A DNA stretch of 64,000 bases from Flagellimonas sp. HMM57. GTDB taxonomy: Bacteria; Bacteroidota; Bacteroidia; Flavobacteriales; Flavobacteriaceae. The notes beneath the pieces are model-generated. The model worked only from the letters and a program-made list of their open reading frames with translations, ran no database searches and was not told the origin of the DNA. A program made the translations under genes and the position numbers. The stretch lies in contig NZ_CP090004.1 of assembly GCF_021390175.1 (NCBI RefSeq), forward strand, positions 62,001-126,000, given 5' to 3'. This document shows, piece after piece, positions 34,680 to 42,590 of this stretch (positions within the stretch are counted from its first letter, which is position 1; each line of letters begins with the position of its first letter).

Positions 34680-36641
34680 TTACTCTCCTAAAGACCAAGA
34701 AAGTTCAATGTCTGAATTTGCTGGAGATACCCGTACGTATCCCTGCATTTCTTGATGTAATGCGGAACAAAAATCTGTGCAGTAAAAAGGCCATACCCCT
34801 ACTTTTTTGGGTTCCCAAATAGACGTTTTTGTCTGTCCTGGCATAACTAATAGTTCCGATGTATTCTGACCGATTATAGAGAAGCCATGTGGTACATCAA
34901 AATCTTGCTCATGATTGGTTATATGGAAATAGACCTTATCCCCCACCTTAACTCCTTCTATATTGTCTGGTGTAAAGTGACTACGAATGGTACTCATATA
35001 AATGTGCACTTCATTACCATTTCTTTCTACTCTGGCTTCCGATGGATTACTAACCGCATATGGGTGTTTATTATCATCCAATCTGTAGATTTTCTTGGAT
35101 TTTGGCGCCAATAATTCAGCTGGACATCCTGCTGCATAATGTGGTTCACCGTGGGTCGGAAAATCGTAGATCAGCTCCATTTTTTCACCAGATATGTCGT
35201 AAATCTGTGCAGAGTGCTCCATTTCTGGTCCAGTGGGCAAGTAACGATCTTTCGTGATTTTGTTCATCGCCACTACATACTTGCCAAAAGGTTTACGGGA
35301 ATTACCGCCAGGAATCATAAGGTGACCTACGGAATAGAAGGTTGGTTTACGGTCTACAACTTCCCAGGTACCAAGTTTCCATTTCACAACTTCGGATGAA
35401 ATAAAGAACGTTGTGTATGCATTGCCTTTTTCATCAAATTCTGTGTGAAGTGGTCCTAGTCCACCACTTTTTACTGTTCCGGCCAAAACATCTTCAAACT
35501 TTAAAATAGGGATTCCGTAAGCTTCACCATCAAACTTTTCATCCTCTATCGCTGCAATCATTTTATCAAATGAATGTACCGTTAAGTCGGCGGAAAGCTT
35601 ACCGTTGCCAATTATGTATTGACCAGTTGGATCAACATCGCAACCATGCGGAGATTTTGGAGTTGGCAAGAAAAATACAGCTCCAGGAACTTTTAAAGGA
35701 TCTACGGTCAAAACCTCTTTTTTCATTGTGCTCGTTCCCATATGAGTACCTTCATCGTAAACGTTATGGGCATAGTCGGCAGGCATTTTGGTTCCACCAC
35801 CATTGTTTACATATTCTTCAATCTTTTTCCAATTTACCGCAGCTATAAAATCTTTGTCATTTTGAGATGAATTCACTTCCATTAAAGAATTTGCTTCTTC
35901 GGTATTATAAGTAGTAAAGAAAAACCATCCATGACTATCGCCACGACCGGGGTGTGAAAGGTCATAGTTAAAACCGGGCATCAACAATTGAAACTTAATA
36001 TCCATATTACCGTGTTCCGGCTCTACACTGATAAAGGTCAGTGCTCCCTTAAAATTGCCTTTATATTCGTTGATTGGCATATCCTTTTGAGGGACCGGTA
36101 CGGAAAAACGTGTCCCTGCGACCACATATTCCGTGTTTTCGGTTATGAAAGAAGAACTGTGATTACCAGCACTGTTAGGTACTTCGATGATTTCCTCTGT
36201 TTCAAAAGTACTTAGGTTGATTCTTGCAACACGTGGCGTGTTATTACCATTGATAAAAATCCATCTTCCATCCAATTCTCCATTAGTTTGCGAAATATCT
36301 GGGTGGTGCGCATCATCCCAAGGAACAAATCCAAAAGATGTATTCAACATGGGCTTAGTTTCTTCTGAATACCCATAACCAGATGTAGGAAATTGTGAAA
36401 AAACCGGGATTTCCTTGAACATTCTGCCAGACGGCAGACCATACACGGTCAAGTTACCGCTATATCCTCCTGAAAGGAAAGCATAAAACTCATCTTGTTG
36501 TCCGGGGGCTACGTATACTTTTTCTGCTGCGCTCGACCCCAAAGCTCCATTGGATGAAGATTTGTTGCTACCATTGCCGCAACTTGAAATAATCATGGCG
36601 ACCCCGATCAAGGCCATCATATAATAGTGATACTTTTTCAT
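34680..36641 (-). CDS. nosZ: nitrous oxide reductase, clade II (Sec-exported)
   Basis: 653 aa. It reduces N2O to N2 in the periplasm. A Sec/lipoprotein signal ends at ISSC and has no twin-arginine motif, the hallmark of clade II enzymes. The N-terminal beta-propeller carries the CuZ histidines in DDAHHPD, DEGTHMG, SPHGCD and LHTEF. The C-terminal cupredoxin CuA site is C621-x3-C625-x3-H629-x2-M632 in CTDFCSALHQEM. It lies behind the cytochrome c and fasciclin genes on one transcript; electron delivery probably runs through that cytochrome. Confidence 0.97.
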   Translation of the reverse strand: MKKYHYYMMALIGVAMIISSCGNGSNKSSSNGALGSSAAEKVYVAPGQQDEFYAFLSGGYSGNLTVYGLPSGRMFKEIPVFSQFPTSGYGYSEETKPMLNTSFGFVPWDDAHHPDISQTNGELDGRWIFINGNNTPRVARINLSTFETEEIIEVPNSAGNHSSSFITENTEYVVAGTRFSVPVPQKDMPINEYKGNFKGALTFISVEPEHGNMDIKFQLLMPGFNYDLSHPGRGDSHGWFFFTTYNTEEANSLMEVNSSQNDKDFIAAVNWKKIEEYVNNGGGTKMPADYAHNVYDEGTHMGTSTMKKEVLTVDPLKVPGAVFFLPTPKSPHGCDVDPTGQYIIGNGKLSADLTVHSFDKMIAAIEDEKFDGEAYGIPILKFEDVLAGTVKSGGLGPLHTEFDEKGNAYTTFFISSEVVKWKLGTWEVVDRKPTFYSVGHLMIPGGNSRKPFGKYVVAMNKITKDRYLPTGPEMEHSAQIYDISGEKMELIYDFPTHGEPHYAAGCPAELLAPKSKKIYRLDDNKHPYAVSNPSEARVERNGNEVHIYMSTIRSHFTPDNIEGVKVGDKVYFHITNHEQDFDVPHGFSIIGQNTSELLVMPGQTKTSIWEPKKVGVWPFYCTDFCSALHQEMQGYVRVSPANSDIELSWSLGE

Positions 36642-36670
36642 TCTTGTTATGTATTTAGTTTGTTTAAATT

Positions 36671-37252
36671 CTATTCCTCGGAAGGTGGTAGTATGACTTT
36701 GTCCACAACATGTACGATTCCATTGCCAGCAGGTACGCTTGCCAATATTTTTGCACCGCCAACATATACATCATCATCTTTCACCTCAACCGCAGTGTTT
36801 TGATCGTTGGCTTGCCCCAATTTTTTAAACTTTTTCAGAAACTCCTTATCATACTTGCCAGGGGTAACATGATGCTTCAAGATATTGGCTAAAGCATCCT
36901 TATTTTCTGGCTTTAGCAGGTTTTCCACAGTTCCTTCGGGTAGCGCATCAAAAGCTTCGTTCGTAGGTGCAAATACCATCAATGGCCCTGCATTGACCAA
37001 AGCATTTTCCAAATCTGCAGCTTGTACCGCCGCAACCAAGGTTGTATGATCAGGTGAGTTTATGGCTATGCTCAATACCGTAGGGGTAGATTCATCATTT
37101 TGGATAAAGGCTTGTCCTTGCTCTTTGGATACTTCCACACCAGTAGTTGATACCGGTTCGGTTTTAGTTTTAGTATTGCACGCCGTTACCATAAATAAAA
37201 TCAGTAATGGTACAAATAGTTTCATGGTTGATTCTTTTGTTTTCATATACAT
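36671..37252 (-). CDS. fasciclin (FAS1) domain lipoprotein in the nos operon
   Basis: 193 aa from the first ATG; starts at 37246 or 37225 (MKLFVPLLILFMVTAC) are equally plausible. The lipobox ends at VTAC. One FAS1 domain occupies about 60-190 with its conserved LVNAGPLMVFAPTNEAFDALP, LKHHVTPGKY and NGIVHVVDKVILP. FAS1 domains mediate adhesion or protein contacts and have no known catalytic role in N2O reduction. Placement between the cytochrome and nosZ (6 bp and 29 bp gaps) suggests a periplasmic scaffold for the electron-transfer pair, which is inference. Confidence 0.88.
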   Translation of the reverse strand: MYMKTKESTMKLFVPLLILFMVTACNTKTKTEPVSTTGVEVSKEQGQAFIQNDESTPTVLSIAINSPDHTTLVAAVQAADLENALVNAGPLMVFAPTNEAFDALPEGTVENLLKPENKDALANILKHHVTPGKYDKEFLKKFKKLGQANDQNTAVEVKDDDVYVGGAKILASVPAGNGIVHVVDKVILPPSEE

Positions 37253-37258
37253 TAGAGT

Positions 37259-37765
37259 TTAGAGGGTTCTGAAAAATTCCAGCAATGAACGTGTCTGTTC
37301 AACCGTAAGGTTTTGATTCGACATCGCAGCACCATTAAATTCTACCAAAAGGTCTTTTGCACAGCGATCTTCTTCGGTCATCAGCTTTGGGTCAAGAATC
37401 ATGTTCATAACCCATTCTGGGCTTCTTCTATCAAGAATCCCTTCCATTTTTGGCCCTATGAAACGTTTGTCGGTTTTATGGCAAGCGGTACAATTGGTTT
37501 TGAACAGTTCGGCCCCTTTCGTTACCATATCATCATCAATCTCTGAATCTAGGGTAATTTCCTTTATTTGGCCTACTCCTTTATTATCCAATGTAATTCG
37601 TTGGGAAGCAGGCACTTTATCGGTTTTAGGAGCTGCTTCTTCCACTTTCTCGGTAGATTTGGTTCGGTCCACACTAAACCCATCTTTCTTTTTCGCTTCT
37701 TTACCTCCACAACTAAAAAGGAAAAAGGCACATAAAACTGAATAAAATGCAATATTTACTTTCAT
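37259..37765 (-). CDS. cytochrome c lipoprotein, likely electron donor to NosZ
   Basis: 168 aa. The lipobox is LFSC (Cys19), followed by a charged linker (about 20-75) and one class I cytochrome c domain with the heme motif C92-T-A-C-H96. A distal Met is available in AAMSNQNL. It is the first gene of the nosZ transcript, so a donor role is likely from context. A Fnr-type box and a TAnnTTTG promoter lie upstream. Confidence 0.9.
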   Translation of the reverse strand: MKVNIAFYSVLCAFFLFSCGGKEAKKKDGFSVDRTKSTEKVEEAAPKTDKVPASQRITLDNKGVGQIKEITLDSEIDDDMVTKGAELFKTNCTACHKTDKRFIGPKMEGILDRRSPEWVMNMILDPKLMTEEDRCAKDLLVEFNGAAMSNQNLTVEQTRSLLEFFRTL

Positions 37766-37789
37766 AGAAGGCTATTTTTAATAATTTTT

Positions 37790-37832
37790 CAAAAATAACT
37801 CCTCTTTAATGCTAAAAACATGATATATGTCA
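37790..37832 (-). promoter_or_regulatory. nos operon promoter with Fnr/Dnr-type box
   Basis: TGATATATGTCA (37821-37832, TGAT-N4-GTCA) lies 23 nt upstream of the minus-strand box TATTTTTG (37797-37790). If transcription starts about 5 nt beyond the box, the dyad centre falls close to -41.5, the classical activating position for Crp/Fnr proteins. The same arrangement recurs at 41503-41545. The box could also affect the divergent Rrf2 gene. Confidence 0.7.
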
Positions 37833-37885
37833 TATAGAAGATAAAAAAGTCTTTTAATCTTTATATTTGTTGAAAAATCTTGCTT

Positions 37886-38317
37886 ATGCTTTCCACTTCT
37901 ACTAAATATGCCCTAAAAGCCGTACTTTATCTTGCGGTTAATTCTTCTGAAAAGAAGAAGATTTTAGCAAAGGATATTAGTAATCCTACCAATATTCCAA
38001 AAGCATATTTATCAAAGCTATTACAGGAACTGTCACGACATCAAATTGTATCCTCCGTTAGAGGGCCAGGTGGTGGATTTTATATGACACCTGAAAACAT
38101 TAAAGTTCCATTAATAGAAATTGTAAAGGTCATAGATGGTGATAGTCGACTTAATTCCTGTATGTTGAGCCTTAGTGAATGTGATGAGGAGCGCCCATGT
38201 CCTATACATCACCTAATCGGTAATGCCAAGACAAATTTTGTTAAAAACCTTGAACAGCATCGTTTAAAAGATTTGATTGAAAGTATACAAAGTGGCAAGT
38301 CTGTTTTACCACTTTAA
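37886..38317 (+). CDS. Rrf2-family regulator with three-cysteine cluster motif (NsrR/IscR-like)
   Basis: 143 aa from the ATG at 37886. The winged helix (STKYALKAVLYLA, PKAYLSKLLQELSRHQIV) carries the conserved VRGPGGGFYM wing. Cys92, Cys99 and Cys105 match the spacing that binds an Fe-S cluster in NsrR and IscR. TATATTTG at 37863-37870 is its likely -7 box. Divergence from the nos operon suggests it senses NO, oxygen or iron-sulfur status and controls this cluster; the exact signal is not readable from sequence. Confidence 0.85.
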   Translation: MLSTSTKYALKAVLYLAVNSSEKKKILAKDISNPTNIPKAYLSKLLQELSRHQIVSSVRGPGGGFYMTPENIKVPLIEIVKVIDGDSRLNSCMLSLSECDEERPCPIHHLIGNAKTNFVKNLEQHRLKDLIESIQSGKSVLPL

Positions 38318-38399
38318 CAGCATAGTCTTTAATCGGTTTCCCTTAAAATTTCAGGTTTGAAACATTTATGGTTTTATACTTCTAAAGCAAAGAGTAAAT

Positions 38400-38700
38400 A
38401 TGAAAACTAAATCTAAATTCAACACTACTCTTTATCTATCTGAATCCCAATATCGCCTCTTAAAGACAAGACAAAAGAAAGTTTGAACGATACCAAAACT
38501 AATCTATTGGAAGAGACTCAACATCCATGTCCGACGAACTGTAAAAAGGGGAAAACATATACGACTAAAGATGTATCCGCTATTTGCAAAATGATTTAGC
38601 TATCCTTTAAGAAACAAATAACAAGACCCATTCTATCACGCAGACGGCAATTACAATTGCGAAGGTGATAAATGCCTGTGCCCATTGTGCAGAGTAAGCA
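38400..38700 (+). pseudogene. decayed small secreted Cys-rich gene (possible metal-binding protein)
   Basis: An ATG at 38400 opens MKTKSKFNTTL and then stops after 28 codons. A different frame picks up KDKTKESLNDTKTNLLEE, then HPCPTNCKKGKTYTT and ICKM (to 38599). Further on, CEGDKCLCPLC appears in another frame. The order of a signal-like start, a charged linker and Cys pairs recalls small heavy-metal-binding-domain proteins of Bacteroidota. At least two frame changes would be needed to join the parts. The rest of the 459-bp gap between the Rrf2 gene and the terminator at 38721 holds nothing else I recognise. Confidence 0.4.
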
Positions 38701-38720
38701 GCGTCATATTTTTAGAAATG

Positions 38721-38754
38721 AAAAACCTTCCAAAGCTTAATTTGGAAGGTTTTT
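38721..38754. terminator. bidirectional terminator after the TonB receptor gene
   Basis: AAAAACCTTCCAAA (38721-38734) and TTTGGAAGGTTTTT (38741-38754) form a 14-bp perfect stem with a 6-nt loop, and A/T runs on both sides. Confidence 0.88.
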
Positions 38755-38776
38755 ATATTATTAAAGGCGAACTGTG

Positions 38777-41038
38777 CTAAAAAGCAAAATTAATCGATGC
38801 GAACGCATTTCTGCCCGGAGCGAAAATTGGAACATTGTTCCCTCGTACCGACCTGTTTAAATGCTCATAATAGTTTTCATCAAAAATATTGTTGACCCCT
38901 GCTGTTATTTTGGCCCCTTTCGTCAGTTGATAAGCCACTTGAACGTTCAATAATGAAAAGGCTGGAGTTTCTGTCTCCCCAAACTCCCGTGATATTCGAG
39001 ACTGTTGCATGACATGCCTAAATACCAATTCGGGTTGAAGTTTACCATCTGCATAATTACCTATTAAACTGTACCTTAAATCTAAAGGAGCTATTTCTGG
39101 TAGGGGTTCATTACGTTCCAAATCTTTTGCATAGGTATAGGCAATACCCAATTGATGTTGTAGGCCTACCAACAATTCTTGGTTCCAACTCAATTCAAAT
39201 CCTGTTTTATAGGCATCCTCTATATTGACAAATTGCCGTACCCCAGGACTCGTTGGTAATCTGGGAGATAGGTCATCATCAATAAAAGAAGAAATGAAGT
39301 CTTGTAAATACCCAGCAAATACATCAACGTTTATATTCGTATGATCGCTTTTCCATTGAAAAGTTACATCCAGTTGGTTGTTGATCTCTGGATCAAGTTG
39401 TGGATTGCCCAACAATTCAAAAGGATCTTGACCTACCGGAAAAAAGTTGATAAAACGTTCGGTAAGCCCTGCGCTACGCTGTGCTCGCCCCAACCATATG
39501 CCAAAGGTGACATTCTTGCCCGTATTAGTGGTTGCGCCCAAACTAAAACTCGGATTGAACTGTGAAACACGGGTATCGCCATTGGCTTGTACAAACTCAT
39601 CGGCAGCATCATTAATATCTGCTGTATTTAGCTCTAAGCGAGTAGAAAAAACCAATAGGGTCTTATTTAGATTCAAGTGGTATTCACCAAACATACTACC
39701 CTTGGCAATATAACCATCTTGCCACGCATTATCTTCGAACGTACGGCCCGCATTCGGTCCCATCAGAAATTCACGTATTCGTATGCCTTCTGCCCCTTCA
39801 CGCCTAAAATCTGCACCGGCAAACAGGTTTGATTTCTCAAAGTTCCAGACACCTTCGGTTCTACCTCCAAAATTGTAAGTGGTAGCATTCGTTTGCGCAT
39901 TTAACATCCTTGGATCTAAAGGTTTTAAAAGATTATCCATTAAATGGTCTACAAATGAACCGAATATGGTGGTATTCCACGAACTCAGGTTTTTTTTATC
40001 AAAAGTCATATCATGTCTGGCATTGAATAGCCAAGTATCATCATCTCTCAAATCCATCGGTAAAGCAGGAAAATCAGCATCTCTAGCGACATTGTAAATA
40101 ACCGAAAATCTGATTTGGTTGCTATCCGTAATTCTAAAGCCCATATTGGTACCAAAACTTCCACGGTTAAAGTCAGCAGCTATGGTCTGACCATTTCCTG
40201 CTGTATAATCGTTGCCTTCAGACCAGGAACCAAATAATGAGATATCATGGTTGTCGCCACTAAAACCTAGTTTTCCCTCATTTCTAAATACTGTTCCATT
40301 ACCTTCATATCCGCTTGAAACCCTACCATATATCTCGTCTTGCTCTGTGAAGCGTAACTTCACGGGCACAAAATTAATAGTCGCCCCAAAACCTGTTCCA
40401 AAGCGAAGGGCATGGGGGCCCTTGAGCACCTCGATTCTATCTAATATGTTTGGAGCCATTTGGCTTGTAGGCGGATCCATACGATTTGGGCAAGCTGCTG
40501 TCGCACCCTGTGCACCATCTAGTACAATGTTCAATTGGTCGTATTTAAACCCTCTAAATACGGGGTCAAAACCATAATTGCCCCCTTTTCTAATACTGTT
40601 TAACGCTGGGTTCTGGTTGAGTACGGCAGCACCGTCATGTGCCAGTTGTTCTTGATAGCCCATCTTCAATCTGTCATTAGGCTTTTCATTAGGCCTAAGT
40701 GCAATCACCGTTACCGGATACAAATTGACCATGACACTTTGCCGGTAAAAAACTTTATCACGGAATAATGTCAAGACCTCTTCGTCATCTAAGGTCCATT
40801 TTCCATAATTGATGTGTGAAAAGATAATGGAATTCTTCTCATCATATGAAACTTGAAAGTTTCCATTTCCATCTGTTATTCCATTTTGAATTCCGTATTC
40901 AAAAGTTGCCCCTACAATTGGCAGGGTATTATTCTTATCCAATAATTTAATTGTGCTGGTCTCTTGGGCTACCATAGAAAGGAAGCCCATATAAATTAGG
41001 GCGACCAGCCACCCTTTATAGTTTCGTGTAGATTTCAT
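38777..41038 (-). CDS. TonB-dependent outer-membrane receptor, OprC/NosA-like copper importer
   Basis: 753 aa from the ATG at 41038. The signal peptide ends near MVAQ. A carboxypeptidase-like beta-sandwich domain (about 27-110) precedes the plug (about 125-235) and the 22-strand barrel, which ends in Phe. The plug contains ACPNRMDPP, giving Cys183-x3-Met187, and the barrel contains RHDM, giving His342-x-Met344. The CxxxM plus HxM combination is the copper site described for OprC, the NosA family required for copper supply to NosZ. Location beside nosZ and a shared promoter design support copper import. Confidence 0.85.
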   Translation of the reverse strand: MKSTRNYKGWLVALIYMGFLSMVAQETSTIKLLDKNNTLPIVGATFEYGIQNGITDGNGNFQVSYDEKNSIIFSHINYGKWTLDDEEVLTLFRDKVFYRQSVMVNLYPVTVIALRPNEKPNDRLKMGYQEQLAHDGAAVLNQNPALNSIRKGGNYGFDPVFRGFKYDQLNIVLDGAQGATAACPNRMDPPTSQMAPNILDRIEVLKGPHALRFGTGFGATINFVPVKLRFTEQDEIYGRVSSGYEGNGTVFRNEGKLGFSGDNHDISLFGSWSEGNDYTAGNGQTIAADFNRGSFGTNMGFRITDSNQIRFSVIYNVARDADFPALPMDLRDDDTWLFNARHDMTFDKKNLSSWNTTIFGSFVDHLMDNLLKPLDPRMLNAQTNATTYNFGGRTEGVWNFEKSNLFAGADFRREGAEGIRIREFLMGPNAGRTFEDNAWQDGYIAKGSMFGEYHLNLNKTLLVFSTRLELNTADINDAADEFVQANGDTRVSQFNPSFSLGATTNTGKNVTFGIWLGRAQRSAGLTERFINFFPVGQDPFELLGNPQLDPEINNQLDVTFQWKSDHTNINVDVFAGYLQDFISSFIDDDLSPRLPTSPGVRQFVNIEDAYKTGFELSWNQELLVGLQHQLGIAYTYAKDLERNEPLPEIAPLDLRYSLIGNYADGKLQPELVFRHVMQQSRISREFGETETPAFSLLNVQVAYQLTKGAKITAGVNNIFDENYYEHLNRSVRGNNVPIFAPGRNAFASINFAF

Positions 41039-41122
41039 AATCGTAATTTGATAGTTCAACTTTTGCACGCTCCATTGTTATCAGCAAAATCGATGGTGCT
41101 TGCAGCTATTTGATTCCTAGAT

Positions 41123-41497
41123 TCAGGCGGTTTGGGGAGGTTGAACTAGCTCAAAAACCAAAAGACGCCCATTGAGCGAATTATGGTATAAAAAAGAAGA
41201 TTTTACGATAAAGATATAATTGTCCATCCTTTGAATAAGGCTGTCCACTTGGTCAAATGTAATTTGGGGGATTTCCATTTCCTGGGACGTTCCGAACGGA
41301 TTTTCTTCATTCTGTTCGGTTTCCTTTGCTATCATTACGGCGAGATAACATTTACCATTACATTGAAGCTGGGGTTTATCTTTGTTCTCACAAAGAACAT
41401 TTGAGATATAATCATAATTAAGTATATATTCCGCAACTGGCCAAAGTGGCTTGACCAACATAAGAATAGCAACAAAACAGATTACCAAACTTTTCAT
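41123..41497 (-). CDS. small exported protein with CxGKC motif, upstream of the copper receptor
   Basis: 124 aa. A hydrophobic N-terminus (residues 1-22) anchors or exports it. The conserved-looking block is ISNVLCENKDKPQLQCNGKCYLA, with Cys pairs C-x9-C-x3-C that could hold a metal or disulfide. No enzymatic domain is seen. It is first on the transcript to the TonB receptor (84-bp gap). The -7 box ends only 6 bp before the ATG, so the mRNA may be leaderless or nearly so. A link to copper handling is inferred from position. Confidence 0.65.
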   Translation of the reverse strand: MKSLVICFVAILMLVKPLWPVAEYILNYDYISNVLCENKDKPQLQCNGKCYLAVMIAKETEQNEENPFGTSQEMEIPQITFDQVDSLIQRMDNYIFIVKSSFLYHNSLNGRLLVFELVQPPQTA

Positions 41498-41502
41498 GCG
41501 AA

Positions 41503-41545
41503 CAAAAGTACAGTACCTTTGAAGGTGGAAATATGATAAATGTCA
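41503..41545 (-). promoter_or_regulatory. copper-receptor promoter with Fnr/Dnr-type box
   Basis: TGATAAATGTCA (41534-41545, TGAT-N4-GTCA) is followed on the minus strand after exactly 23 nt by TACTTTTG (41510-41503). Motif and spacing are the same as at the nos promoter (37790-37832). Confidence 0.7.
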
Positions 41546-41692
41546 ATATAAAAGACTTACTTATCCTTTATTTCATGATTACCTAGTATTCTTGCAAATA
41601 GAAGGATTTATTTTGCATTTTATCCAACAATCTTAATTATGATTGGTAGCATGTCATTTGGGATAACAGCTTAACTTAAAGTAGCTATTGAT

Positions 41693-42556
41693 TTAAGACT
41701 TACTTTTGTCTTCTTCGACCAATTTGTCATTCTTCCAGATACCTTGGGTGACAACTTGGTTATCAGCACCATAAAACACACCTTCGCCATTGCGTTTGTC
41801 ATCTTTCCATTGGCCTGTATATTTTTCTCCATTAGGCCAATAATAGGTGCCATATCCGGTTCGTTGGTCATTTATGTAATTTCCTGAGTAGTGTTCGCCA
41901 TCTGCCCAGTAAAAGTTCCCTTCACCATGGCGTTGGTTATCCTTCCACTCTCCTTCATAGCGGCTCCCCGTATTCAACAAAGCTATACCATAACCATTGG
42001 CCTTATTATTTTTCACTTCGCCCACATAATGAAACTGACTACCTTTTTTATTGGTGAACGTTATGTACTCACCAAAAGACTTTCGCTGTAGCTGCCGTTT
42101 TATACCCACCAGTTCTACTTTGGTTTTCTCTAAAACAAAGTTCAAGGAATCGTACTGTTTAATTTCTCTGGGGATACTGGAAATTCGAACATTTTGAATG
42201 GAATCCAAAGAATCTTTTTCTGTCAAGTCCAATTCAGAAAATTGTTGGCTCCTGTTTAGGTTGGATAACTTTTTGGCAATATCAATACGCAGCTGTATTC
42301 CAGAAGCTTCTTCTACATCTTTATCCGACAGCTGAGAAGTATACGCATTTATGGCTGAATCGTATTCACCAAGTACGAGCAAAGAGTCGATACGCAGTAA
42401 CTCGTCATACTCGCTTACCTTTTTAAACATGCCCGAAGCCTTATCCTCAGAAGTTTTTAATTGCTTTTTTAAGCTGGTAATCTTAAAAAATCCGTATGTA
42501 GCTATTAACACCATAACCACCAATAAAATCATTCCAATATTTTTTGCCTTATTCAT
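41693..42556 (-). CDS. MORN-repeat protein with N-terminal membrane anchor
   Basis: 287 aa. A membrane helix (about 7-25) is followed by a coiled-coil-rich segment (about 28-165) and then four to five MORN repeats (GSRYEGEWKDNQRHGEGNFYW, GEKYTGQWKDDKRNGEG). MORN repeats commonly bind membranes or act as scaffolds. No catalytic domain is seen. It ends a three-gene run with the DUF2490-like and YwqK-like genes. Confidence 0.85.
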   Translation of the reverse strand: MNKAKNIGMILLVVMVLIATYGFFKITSLKKQLKTSEDKASGMFKKVSEYDELLRIDSLLVLGEYDSAINAYTSQLSDKDVEEASGIQLRIDIAKKLSNLNRSQQFSELDLTEKDSLDSIQNVRISSIPREIKQYDSLNFVLEKTKVELVGIKRQLQRKSFGEYITFTNKKGSQFHYVGEVKNNKANGYGIALLNTGSRYEGEWKDNQRHGEGNFYWADGEHYSGNYINDQRTGYGTYYWPNGEKYTGQWKDDKRNGEGVFYGADNQVVTQGIWKNDKLVEEDKSKS

Positions 42557-42590
42557 AGCTTATGTATTGTTCTTTGTATTGGATAGTGTT

